A stretch of 22,822 bases of DNA from Paulinella micropora (Eukaryota; Cercozoa; Imbricatea; Euglyphida): contig BJOX01000361.1 in assembly GCA_009731375.1 (NCBI GenBank), positions 163,032 through 185,853 on the forward strand, given 5' to 3'. Positions 7,969 through 16,579 of the stretch are shown one piece after another. How positions within the stretch are numbered: the stretch's first letter is position 1; each line of letters starts with the position of its first letter. The notes beneath the pieces were generated by a model, which ran no database searches, was not told where the DNA came from, and worked only from the letters and a program-made list of their open reading frames with translations. The position numbers and the translations under genes are program-made.

Positions 7969-8885
7969 CTAACTTTCTTCCTCTCTCTCTAAGAGTAAAT
8001 CAAGAAATTTAGAAATACAATCTATACCAGCGTAATATTTAAATCCTTCCGTTCCCTGAGTATATCCGACTATATAACAGTCGTGTATATCAAACCCTTC
8101 GGAAATCGTTTTGTTTCTCCAAGTTTCTAAGTCGTAATGAAGGATTTCATCTTTATTGTTATATTTTTCTTTATGAGACTTTGTTATTAAATGTCTCTTT
8201 CCATTCTTTAATATTTTTCTATTCGCATAATTAATAACTTTTGGATTACAAGTATGTTTTGTAAAATACTTAGTTAAGCATTTTTCACATTTCTTTTTAT
8301 CTCTTCTAATTAATCCGAAATAGTGATTATTCTCTAAGTAAATCATAATATCCGCTTCTTCACCTATTTCGTTCGTGCTTATTGTCTCCTTTGTTAGGGA
8401 ATTTGTAATTTCGTATGTCTTCCCTTCTTTAATCAAAGCATTAAGGATTTTACAGCGGTAGAAAAAGGAATTGGGCAATCGTTAGAAAGATTAAATTGTT
8501 CCCTAATATCATTGCATCTTCTTCTGTTAATAAGTGGCATATTAAGAATGTCTTTACAAAGAAAAAATAAGCAATTATTATTTTTGCTAGCGGGAGATAT
8601 TAATATACTTTCCTCATATTTCGTTTGTTTGCTTTTGTATTTTCCCTCATAGCATCCTCCTCCGTTTTCTTGAATTACTACTACCGTAGCATATTCAATA
8701 ATCCTGTCATAACCTAATCCAGAAGCTTCAATATTGCTTATGTTGAACTCATTCAACATTTCAATAAAATCATCATAGTTTTTTATTTGAAAAGAATTAA
8801 ATGTTTTCTTTTTATAATATCTATTTAATTCTTCGTGGTCAGTTATGTAGGTAATAGTAATATGAACATCAGCATTTCCTGTCAT
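7969..8885 (-). pseudogene. pPolB N-terminal and exonuclease I segment
   Basis: Two overlapping frames (8433-8885 and 7969-8478) form the N-terminal region. The second holds a possible zinc cluster (residues 64-77) and the Exo I Asp-Glu pair in HYDLETW (residues 114-120), followed by HDCYIVGY. The end of the first frame and the start of the second encode adjoining parts of one protein, so there is a frameshift near 8455-8478. A third shift, at the CTCTCTCT tract near 7980, separates it from Exo II. Confidence 0.65.
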
Positions 8886-9184
8886 CCCATTCTTTTAGCA
8901 TCTAATAGTATAGGAAGTAAAACCTCTCGCTCTAATGTATCGGTATCATAAAAATTTATGTCTAATCCTTGCTTCTCATATGTAAGAGAGTTTAATCTAT
9001 TGTCTCGTCTAGATTTTAACTCTACTACTTTGAATTCCCTCTTGCTCTCTCTAGTTTTGGTCTCTTTAAGTTTCTGTTTGCTTAGTAATAAATCAGTAGG
9101 TTTAATCTTATTTCTAGCCTTAGCCTTCAACAAGTCAATCACATTTTTGTTTGGTCTTGATATTGTTGGTAGTGGTGGTGGCAT
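8882..9184 (-). CDS. Basic hypothetical protein or detached pPolB N-terminus
   Basis: A 100-residue Lys/Arg-rich frame starting MPPPLPTISRPNKN. It overlaps the next - strand frame by ATGA (8882-8885). Nothing in it is diagnostic. The overlap could be a genuine start-stop junction or yet another single-base shift inside the polymerase gene, in which case this would be its N-terminal, possibly terminal-protein-like, part. TATA-like AT runs lie upstream at 9240-9270, suggesting that transcription of the polymerase block starts here. Confidence 0.45.
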   Translation of the reverse strand: MPPPLPTISRPNKNVIDLLKAKARNKIKPTDLLLSKQKLKETKTRESKREFKVVELKSRRDNRLNSLTYEKQGLDINFYDTDTLEREVLLPILLDAKRMG

Positions 9185-9319
9185 ATTTTACTTTTATATT
9201 AGTGTGGATATAAAAATAATAAAATAAATTAAATTGTTTTACCGATATATATATAAATATAAATTGTCTTACCTTTAATACGAAATTCATTTTATTTATT
9301 TATTACAAAAAATAATTTT
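9185..9319. other. AT-rich intergenic spacer
   Basis: About 130 bp of nearly pure A/T, including a (TA)n stretch around 9245-9260, between two - strand genes. It probably holds the polymerase promoter (reading leftward) and the end of the next transcript. I see no gene. Confidence 0.35.
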
Positions 9320-9508
9320 TCATTTTTTGTTGTATACTCCTCTTGCTTTCATTTCGTCATACTCTTTAAGTTTTCTATTTCGTTCTTTCAATTTTTCCTT
9401 TCGTCTTATATTTACTTCTTCGCGGTGCTTATGATAATAAGTAGTTGCTTTTTCATTATTCGCCTTTCGTTTGTCCTCTGGTGTGAGATATTTCTTATGT
9501 CTTCCCAT
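9320..9508 (-). CDS. Small basic hypothetical protein
   Basis: A 62-residue, highly charged protein, opening MGRHKKYLTPEDKRKANNEK and ending in a Lys/Arg/Glu-rich helix. It resembles short basic proteins I recall from large DNA viruses and PLVs (a GRxKKYLT start followed by a helical KER-rich tail), but no function is known to me. DNA binding is plausible from the charge. The start lies 9 bases from a 44-bp repeat that also precedes the next gene, which supports it being real. Confidence 0.5.
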   Translation of the reverse strand: MGRHKKYLTPEDKRKANNEKATTYYHKHREEVNIRRKEKLKERNRKLKEYDEMKARGVYNKK

Positions 9509-9517
9509 ATCTATATT

Positions 9518-9561
9518 ATAAGTAATAATATTTATTTCTTTAAATGGTTTTACATTTTATT
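9518..9561 (-). repeat. 44-bp direct repeat, copy A (upstream element)
   Basis: Identical to 9831-9874 over 44 bases. On the - strand it covers the last codons and stop of the gene at 9550-9825, then runs to within 9 bp of the start of the gene ending at 9508. It contains TTACTTAT at its gene-proximal end and is a candidate promoter or leader. Confidence 0.75.
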
Positions 9562-9825
9562 ATTCAATAATATCATTGCCCTTAATTTAAGTTGTGCGAT
9601 TGCTTCTTCACAAATTTGCCATTTATGTATATTCAGTGTAGTTGAAGGTTCTTCTAATATTTTGTTCTTTTGTTCTATCCAAAACTTAAAAGCCTTACTA
9701 TATCGTTGAAGCACTTCTCTTTTTGTGTAATTCTTAATACTTCTATCGTCTGCTAATGCTTCTGGAAAATGTAAGTTGTATAGTTCTTTCATTTCCTTGT
9801 CCGCTTGCATCATTATATAAGACAT
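9550..9825 (-). CDS. Hypothetical protein, 91 aa
   Basis: A helix-rich protein (MSYIMMQADKEMKELYNLHF...) with conserved-looking charged and aromatic residues and no Cys cluster, signal or membrane segment. I do not recognise it. It is supported by codon-like composition, same-strand packing with neighbours and the repeat placed 5 bases upstream of its ATG. Its last codons lie within copy A of the repeat. Confidence 0.5.
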   Translation of the reverse strand: MSYIMMQADKEMKELYNLHFPEALADDRSIKNYTKREVLQRYSKAFKFWIEQKNKILEEPSTTLNIHKWQICEEAIAQLKLRAMILLNNKM

Positions 9826-9830
9826 ATTAT

Positions 9831-9874
9831 ATAAGTAATAATATTTATTTCTTTAAATGGTTTTACATTTTATT
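9831..9874 (-). repeat. 44-bp direct repeat, copy B (upstream element)
   Basis: Perfect copy of 9518-9561, 313 bp away in the same orientation. It starts 5 bases from the ATG of the 91-aa gene and includes the stop codon of the zinc-finger-like gene on its right, so the duplication covers a gene-end/gene-start junction. Confidence 0.75.
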
Positions 9875-10105
9875 TTTTAAAATATCTTTCTATGTCGTCG
9901 TTTCTACGAGTTATACGAATAACTTTATGTCCTCCTATCATAACCTCTTCTTTCTCTGCGAAATGGTCTCTGTGAAAGTCTGATTTTTCGTGTTGATATT
10001 TTCCGTATATCCCTATTACCTTACCGCATACACAGGTATATTTCTGTTTTCTTCTTTCNNNNNNNNNNATCTTAATTGTTTTCTTTCGTCAATCTGGTTT
10101 GACAT
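9870..10105 (-). CDS. Small CxC/H zinc-finger-like protein, interrupted by an assembly gap
   Basis: The ATG at 10103-10105 opens MSNQIDERKQL, then a 10-N gap (10059-10068) intervenes. The frame continues as YTCVCGKVIGIYGKYQHEKSDFHRDHF and ends at TAA (9870-9872). The Cys-x-Cys-Gly pair followed by spaced histidines resembles single C2H2-like fingers common in small proteins of large DNA viruses and PLVs. The gap hides the true length and frame across it. A nucleic-acid-binding role is inference. Confidence 0.5.
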
Positions 10106-10583
10106 TTACATATATAAAAATAGAAACTTATAAAATCTGATATTTTAATAATTGGTGGCACTATAGACGGCTAAAAATGCTATCACGTGGTTTTCAAGCG
10201 GGGATACGGAGGAACTAAAGAATTCTTTTCGTCTTTCCATTCCCAGACAATTTTTATAAAAAAATTTTGTGGAATATTTTATAAAAAAGTTCGTTGATGA
10301 CAAAGTCAGAAATGAATAAAATAAAAAGATAAGTGTCCTATAGTAATACCTATAGTAGTAAAATTTATTGATTTTGATGCTTTGTATTGATTTTGTTTTT
10401 ATTTAAAAACCTTACTTGAAATTCAAGTTTTAAAACTTTTTTCTTGTTTTTATTTAAAAGCGAAATTAAAAGAAAGAAATATTTCTTTATTCTGCTTTCT
10501 TGTATTTATCAAAAATTTTGCTTTTTTATTTTTCTGTTTTGAGGCTTAGTATTGATTTGCGGGAAATGAATAGGAAGAGACGA
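10106..10583. other. AT-rich stretch without genes, right flank of the virus-like block
   Basis: No coding frame stands out. It contains the 17-mer TGATGACAAAGTCAGAA (10295-10311, one change from 5673-5689), an A-run plus ATTTTGTGGAA (about 10259-10274, shared with about 6003-6018), an ACTTGAA/TTCAAGT palindrome near 10415-10427 and two copies of TTGTTTTTATTTAAAA (about 10394 and 10445). These shared motifs suggest the virus-like element extends at least to about 10.3 kb. Confidence 0.4.
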
Positions 10584-10637
10584 ATGAAATTTATGAGGTC
10601 GTTTTGAGGTATGAAAAACGACCCTTGTAAATTTCAT
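10584..10637. repeat. 54-bp imperfect palindrome at the composition boundary
   Basis: ATGAAATTTA (10584-10593) and GTCGTTTT (10598-10605) pair with AAAACGAC (10615-10622) and TAAATTTCAT (10628-10637). Base composition changes right after it, so it may mark the end of the virus-like element or an insertion junction. Confidence 0.5.
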
Positions 10638-11008
10638 ATTATACTACTGCAGGAAGAAGAAGAGAAAGATCCCAAAGGCAAGAACAAGAAGGGCCAAAAG
10701 GTGACAAAGGCAAAGGGAAGAAAGACATAGCTCTTTTAAGGGAAGAAGAGACGGAGGATGATGAAGATCCTCGCGACAAGTGAGGATGCTGGGGGATTCC
10801 TTTTTGTCTCGCGACCTATCGGGCAGATTCCCTATCAGCTTCCATTAACCTCTGTCCCATCAAGGACATCCGTAGAGCGTTGATGGAGGTGCAGTGAACA
10901 GGCGTACCGATCCAGTATACGACCTAGTCTCTACACCCCAAACATATTAATAACATGCCACTGATGTAGCAGACCAGAGCGAAGAAGTTACTCTTCATAT
11001 TTATTTGG
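10638..11008 (+). other. Coding-like remnant, charged C-terminal tail
   Basis: One + frame ends at TGA 10781-10783 and reads, near its end, GPKGDKGKGKKDIALLREEE then an acidic tail. A neighbouring frame is also Lys/Glu-rich. It resembles the low-complexity C-terminus of a retroelement or host protein but has no diagnostic motif. The remainder to 11008 shows nothing I can assign. Confidence 0.2.
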
Positions 11009-11024
11009 ATGACAGGAGTCATCA

Positions 11025-11057
11025 GGGGGGGGGGGGGGGGGGGGGGGNNNNNNNNNN
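11025..11057. other. Poly-G run adjoining a 10-N gap
   Basis: More than 20 consecutive G directly followed by Ns at 11048-11057. This looks like a sequencing or assembly artefact at a contig end and not biology. Sequence order across this point should not be trusted. Confidence 0.7.
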
Positions 11058-11321
11058 GTCAAAATTATAAAAACACAGACTTAAAACATAATAATATTAC
11101 TCGCTCTTACCCTCACTCTCTCCAGGTTATGTCGATGGTGGCTACCCAGCTTGCTAGGGCAAGTATGCATCAACTAGATTACATACAGGGCAGCTCCCCC
11201 TAGTCAAGCTAGGCCTGGTCGACGAGAAGAGGATTAGGTTCTACGCACCCCCTATCCTTTGTTGAGTAACATTATGTATGTAAGGCAAGTACGATATGGT
11301 CATAATACACATATAATATTG

Positions 11322-11372
<51 letters not shown>

Positions 11373-11600
11373 TGCGTAAGTAACCATAATATATATAAAA
11401 ATGAGACATATGATAATGTATCCATCTGTACTGATTTATTAAAAGGTATGACCAACTTGAACTATATGTTACTTATCTATCCGGTAGTATGAATTTATAA
11501 ATTTGGCAGCGCTTCCCGTAGAGGGGATAAAAAGAACATAAAACAATATAATATATATGAACAAATACATGATATCTGTAATTATCGGCCTGTCTGGTAC
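11058..11600. other. Non-coding stretch with (AT)n microsatellite
   Basis: No supported gene. The main feature is a TA dinucleotide run at 11331-11369. The rest is mixed-composition unique-looking sequence with several apparent short frames that show no protein character. Confidence 0.5.
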
Positions 11601-11601
11601 A

Positions 11602-11669
11602 TCCGGCTGGTCTGACGTACTTCCGTGTTGTTCCACACTCCCGTGTGGCACGTTCACCGACCAGCCGGA
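11602..11669. repeat. Nested hairpin with 11-bp perfect arms
   Basis: TCCGGCTGGTC (11602-11612) and GACCAGCCGGA (11659-11669) are exact inverted repeats. Inside them CCACAC-TCCC-GTGTGG (11633-11648) forms a second stem. The result is a GC-rich structure in otherwise AT-rich sequence. Confidence 0.6.
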
Positions 11670-11780
11670 CTCCGTGTCGGCTTCTTATAGATTTTTATGT
11701 ATATAAGTGTATAGAGATAGAAACTGAAGCGAAGCATACAGAAGTTGGAACGAAACGAGCGAAAGGGACGCGATCATCGT

Positions 11781-11911
11781 AGTATTTCAGGCTGAGAAAA
11801 CGAGCGAAGTCATCACGCTTTGACAACCTGAAATACTAATGTCTCAGATTTAGTAGTATTTCAGGTTATAAAACCGGGTGAAGTCGTCACGGTTTGATAA
11901 CCTCAAATACT
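11781..11911. repeat. Two tandem 57-bp hairpins (74-bp spacing)
   Basis: AGTATTTCAGG at 11781-11791 pairs with CCTGAAATACT at 11827-11837. The second unit pairs AGTATTTCAGG (11855-11865) with CCTCAAATACT (11901-11911) and has further inner stems (GGTTAT/ATAACC, AAACCG/CGGTTT, GTGA/TCAC). The units are diverged copies of each other; changes in the second keep or improve pairing. They lie just downstream of the copia RNase H on its coding strand, so they may belong to its 3' end. Confidence 0.65.
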
Positions 11912-12074
11912 AATGTCTGGAATGAGCAATGAACTACGGCGCCGGTCATTCGCCACCGGGCCCCGTCGGCACTCGTCTATTCGCACACCTGTGCAACTTA
12001 TGTGTAATATGCGAGAAAATTATTGTATTGCATACCCCGGGAATATAAAACGAAGTCCAAGATGATAAGCCTTA
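11912..12074. other. Possible 3' end region of the copia element
   Basis: About 160 bp between the hairpins and the RNase H stop. It contains a GC-rich segment (about 11940-11975) and, on the - strand just past the stop, a CCCGGGG string that could be a polypurine-like tract. I find no copy of the candidate 5' LTR here. Confidence 0.25.
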
Positions 12075-12707
12075 CTAATACGGGAATTGATCGAATTTTA
12101 TCCTGAATTTAGCGCAATTTCCCCTACTAAGCACAACGGAGATTTTTCCAGCCAGGTAATTGAACTTGTCTACCGTAAAATGTATTTTGGTGAACACATC
12201 TGTGATATTTTCCTCGGTAGGGACCCGGAATAGTTTGACCTTTCCTTCTCTCACGAGTTGCGCTAGAAGGTGGTATCGGACCTCTATGTGCTTGGTCCTA
12301 GCTTCCCCTAGTCCTCTCTCCGACAATAATATCGTTCCTTCGTTATCCTCAAAGAGAGGAGTAGGACCTTCAAGATTTATTCCGATATCCCGTAAAGTTT
12401 GTTGTAATGCAAGAAGTTCTCTGACCGCCTCATTTGCTGAAAACGTCTCGGACTCTAATGTAGATTGGGCTATCACGGATTGCAGTTTAGAGAACCACGA
12501 AATTGGTGTCCCGTTGAATAAGTAAATATATCCGGATCTTGATTTACGTGAATTCTTATCCCCCGCAAAATCCGAGTCTACAAATCCGACTATCGGTTGT
12601 TCCGCAATAATTCTGTCTACATTAGCGAGAACTGGCACGCTGAACATGTCCATTCCGGGTATTGCGGGTTTTCCAATGATATCATCGATGCGTTGGCCGC
12701 TGCGCAA
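12075..12707 (-). pseudogene. Copia RNase H domain
   Basis: RNase H degrades RNA in the RNA-DNA hybrid during reverse transcription. The 210-codon frame holds a full copia RNase H: VDSDFAGD (catalytic Asp44), RKSRSGYIYLFNG, ISWFSKLQSVIAQSTLESE (Glu near 85-87), the FEDNEG Asp121, RTKHIEVRYHLL and TEENITDVFTK. All expected catalytic positions look present. Its first about 30 codons overlap the reverse transcriptase frame and continue that protein, so a frameshift within 12617-12707 separates them. It ends in TAG. Confidence 0.8.
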
Positions 12708-14578
12708 GATTCCAGATTAGGTTTCCAAGATTCCGGAGTTTTAGGAACCGAGAAATTAGTTTCTAGCAACTTCCGTAAATTTCGATCTCCTCTTCTGAAA
12801 ACTAACAGTCGCGGGGTCAAAAGCCACAAAAACATTATGTGCACCATAGCATAAGACATCCCCGGGTTGGGGACTTGGGACTTAGCTGCTATGCTTAAAG
12901 GGCATATGAGGAGTGGCCGGGTGTGAACAGCCAAAAAGATAAGCATCCCTATCATGCATCTAAGATCATAACGTAATAGGCGATGGTCCTTCTTTAGGGG
13001 AGCGGGGTTATCAGAAGTGAATGGTATTTTAGCCGGTATCTCCTTCATGTAACCCAACTCCTCCAAAATCAACAACTCATACTTACGTTGATGCAGAGTA
13101 ATCCCCTTTTCAGACTGGATGATCTGAATGTTTTTGAATTCGGTGGCTTTGCCTAGGTCCTTGCACCGGAATCCTCTCTTTTCGAACAACTTCACCATTT
13201 TGGTGTGTTTTTCTTGTGACGCAGCGTGACGTCGACAGCCATCATCGACGTGAAAGGACACCAATTGGGTAGTTTGGGGGCTACTCCCATGCTTTACGAA
13301 AGAGGCTCTGTCTAGCGTGAGAGGCTTGAATTTGTGTTCGGTAATGAGCTCCCAGGACAGTACGTCGTACCAAAGACGGCCTGCCTCCGGATGGCAGTAT
13401 AGGGCCTTCTTCAGAAGCCAGACATAGTCCGCAGTCTGAAATTCGGCCGGCGGTTTGACATATATGTCGTATGGGAGATTCGCATGCAGATAGGCGGTCG
13501 TGAGATCTATCAGCCATAAATCTATTCCGAAAAAGGCTGCATAGGCTACCATGAGCAAAATGGTCCTGTGCTGGGCTGTGGGAGAGTAAGTCTTTCTGGG
13601 ATTGTACTGAGCGTAAGCTTTCAGGAGGTCCCCTCGTAGGGTTATCCGGGCTTTGTGGAATTCATCCGCAGTACCTTGTTGTTTTACCGTATCTATCCAT
13701 TTTATAGGAATGATTGGTGTGCCCGACATTTTCGCTTCGCTCACTTTTCGCCAAACAAATGCTTTTAGTTCTTTGAGCTGTTCAAATTCCTTTTGTCTAG
13801 ATTGCTTACGGTCTTTTGGTTTCTGTACTACTGGGAATTCCGGGAATTTCTCACTTACGAGACAATACTCCGCCCGATTTTCCTCCCGGGCACATACCGC
13901 GACATGAGCTCTCGCCCTCTTCCCGGTGATAATGTTTTCATTCGAAATTTCCGCCTGTTCGTGTGATCTCCATCCCGGTTTATGTGCCGCTCTCTGCTCC
14001 TCTACCCTCTCCCTCTCCCCCTCGACAAACGCAAATTCTGAGGTGACCTCAATGCCGGGATCGTTAGTATTGAGATCCGAATCAGAGTTTTTGTTGGTCG
14101 ACAAGGGTGGTGGTGCAGTTGCGGCTTTTTGCTCACGCGGTTCGGGCATAACTTCTGACACTCTGGCATATTTGACGATTTCTGTGTCTAATATCTTGTC
14201 CGTGACACCGTCGTCAAACAAGACGCTATGCGCGGGAAAGCGTTTAGATTTACGAGTAACGGGAGCAGACGGGGCTGTTGCTGTCCCCCGTCGTATCGCC
14301 GTCTCCCATTTATCCCCGTAAGTCAATCTAGCCCACTGCTCCCCAAAAGCCCTTGCCGGGATTTCCATATAAGTTCCGGACAACCTTTGTCTTTCTTTGG
14401 GCTTACGCCCCCTTCTTGCTTTCTTTATCTCCCCCTGCTCGTCACTCGGCTGAGCAACTTTGGGACTCGGAGGCTCTAGGGGGGGCGGGCTCGTGCTTAC
14501 GAACACCGGTCCCTCTTCTGCCTCGCTATCCTCGTCAGTTTGCGGAGTGTGGGGTGACTCCTCAGGGGGGGATTCCAT
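12617..14578 (-). pseudogene. Copia reverse transcriptase (RVT_2) with acidic/proline linker
   Basis: RNA-templated DNA synthesis domain. A 653-codon frame: residues 1-60 are an acidic, proline-rich linker usual between integrase and RT. The RT core runs from about 270 to 520, with AFVWRKV...IPIKWIDTVKQQG, motif A DLTTAYLHANL (358-368), LLKKALYCHPEAGRLWYDVL (about 388-407) and the active-site block FHVDD (442-446), where most copia enzymes have YVDD. HPEAG instead of the usual LKQAP is a variant I recall from copia elements of marine protists. The stretch after about residue 530 reads poorly (PRLLVFRRGD) and probably contains compensating indels. Upstream it is in frame with the integrase tail except for one TGA at 14600-14602. 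Confidence 0.85.
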
Positions 14579-14580
14579 AG

Positions 14581-14860
14581 TGAGGGTCGGAGCGGAACTT
14601 CAAGGGAGATTTCCTACCGTGGGACCTTCTCCCCCTGCCGGAATCTCTCCTCCCGGGTCCTCCCCTGAAACGATTCCTTGATCTTCTGGGGTCGTTTGTT
14701 GCGATAGGGGAGGGGGGGGCTGTTGCCAATTAACAGAAGACATCTCAACATCATCTCTCTCGAGAGATTTAGATGCCCCCCTCTTCCCCAGTCTCCAAAC
14801 GTCAAAGATAACATCACGGACATTACTGCGTACATGTATTCCACCAACCTTGGGTATCCA
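14581..14860 (-). pseudogene. Integrase C-terminal tail and linker, fused by deletion to the integrase N-terminus
   Basis: In the frame that continues into RT, the - strand encodes NVRDVIFDVWRLGKRGASKS (about 14775-14835), matching the RDVxFD block after the copia integrase core, then SSVNWQQPPPPLSQQTTPED and a proline/glycine linker to a TGA at 14600-14602. Just before it the other frame ends in HITMDTQGWWN, the start of the integrase core. The roughly 150-200 residues with the second Asp and the Glu of the D-D-E triad are absent, and the frame changes at the junction. Confidence 0.65.
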
Positions 14861-16540
14861 TTGTTATGTGAACCCCAGGGTGGCGTTCTACCGCATGGTG
14901 GTTGTCTTTGAAATGGGGCACTCTCTTTATCTTATTCTTTAAGCACCACTCGCATCTCATTACTCGTTCCCTCCACTCTCTCCCCACTATCTTTACTCCC
15001 ATATAGTTAGCCATTCGCTCCATGGCTTTTACCCCTCTGTGCTTACACATACGATGGAACACAGTGGCATGTATGTTTTCATGATAGTGAGGACGAACAA
15101 CAGGATATAAAACTTTACTACCTAGCGCTTCATCTCTCTTACTCTCAGCCCTCTCATCTTTCTCGTGATGTATCTCAGTAGAATAGGGTACGTATATTAG
15201 GTACGTCACATCGCCAACCACAAATGCACGGTGACAACAAACAGTATACGTCATGGTATGTAGGTGGGCTGGTTTTCTGAGAAAGATGAGAGGTGGGTTG
15301 TCAAGCCTGTCCCCCCGGGTCCGACGTGACACTGTCATCATCGTCGGGCTCGGGAGTCTCACTTGTGGTGGGGGCATAGTAGTAGAGGTACTTGTGGGCT
15401 CATACCACTCGTTAGGATTGAGAGGTGGGGTGCCCGGGGCATCAAACACCGTCAAGCGGTTTGGGAGTGCTCTCCCTCTAGCCACGATTTGGTCTTCCGT
15501 AATAAGAATAGGCTTCCTGAGCACTATCACTTGATTGTTTTGGTGTATGACAGCAAAACCCTTGCGAACCCATGCCGAAGTAGCCACCAACCCGTACTTT
15601 AGGTGCGGGTTGTAGGTGGTGTGGGCATTAAGGACATTGACTTCTTCCCCATGAGCTCCCGACAGATTCATTAAAACTTTTCCTTTGTACTCGGTTCTAA
15701 TGCTTCCTTTCGCTATGCGGAACTTCTGTGGAGCTCTCTTAAGGCTAACAAACGTAGACCTATCTGGGGACTGTGTTTCGCTTGCACCACTATCGTCTAC
15801 CCACACTATATTGCTACTGTCAGTTCTGTGGTCAGAGTTATTGTCCATCAACATGATAGAGCATTCAGAGTGTGGTTGTTCGGGGAATGAAGTGGTGGTG
15901 TCTGTGTCTGATGGGCTGTGTGGTTCGTCTTCTTCTGGAGGTGTCACTCCACCCAACACATCCTCGAGATCCTCTACCTCCTTTACCATGTACGGGAAAG
16001 AAGAAACGATGCCTCGTGCAAACGGGTTGTTGTGTTTGGTAGCAAGGGTAAGAACGCAGTCGTGCATGGCGTAATATAGTTCTGTATAGAATTCATCATA
16101 TTCCCCCTCCTGGCTTGTAATCAACCAGTCTGTCACTGTTCTACTCTTAAGCCCCTGATTGAGAGCAGTAACCAAGCGTTGTATTTCTTCGATGGGGGGT
16201 AGTCCTCCACCTTTTAACACCCACTTTCCGTCCCTTACCCAAACGTTACTATCCTCAGCTCTACCTGGCTCTCCCTCTTCCATGACCTCAGGGGGTCCAA
16301 ATAAAGATGAGGATGTATCAGATAGTGCAGTTGTAGGTTGAGAAGACGAAGTGTGGGTCAAAGTTGATGCAGATAAAGTAGGTACAGACGGTCTACCTTC
16401 TACTGCTCCCCCTCCTCCTACTCCTACTCCCCCTACTCCTACTCCTCCTACTTTCACTTCTACTCCCCCTGCTCCTACTCCCCCTACTCCTCCCCCTATT
16501 TCTCCCACTCCTTCTGTGGATGTAGTAGTGGTAGTGGCAA

Positions 16541-16579
<39 letters not shown>

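Larger units (their letters stand above)
6063..8885 (-). pseudogene. Protein-primed family B DNA polymerase (PLV pPolB), multiply frameshifted
   Basis: The replicative polymerase of Polinton-like elements uses a protein primer on linear DNA with inverted ends. Read right to left it carries a Cys/His cluster (KCEKCLTKYF..H.C), Exo I (YDLETW), Exo II (NGFNGANFDHY), Exo III (YLKCD), motif A (DADVVSLYP), motif B (KLFMNSLYGK) and motif C (YYTDTDSL), then a thumb-like end. The frame changes near 8433-8478, at a CT-run near 7980, at a T8 run (7359-7366), at a 32-bp tandem duplication (7224-7270), near 7027-7036 and at 6380-6383. All diagnostic residues survive, so decay is recent or the indels are sequencing errors; several fall in homopolymers or simple repeats, which fits error. 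No single open frame could make the full enzyme as written. Confidence 0.85.

Noticed and set aside
8958-9227. Hydrophobic 89-aa + strand frame that could look like a membrane protein
   Set aside because: Antisense of a Lys/Arg-rich frame in AT-rich DNA, which always gives Leu/Phe/Ser-rich shadows.
11009-11492. Frames containing poly-Gly with unknown residues, and a Tyr-Ile repeat
   Set aside because: They are translations of the poly-G/N gap and of the (AT)n microsatellite.
13653-14321. Several + strand frames of 80-130 aa in the copia RT region
   Set aside because: Antisense to the reverse transcriptase and its linker; no independent support.
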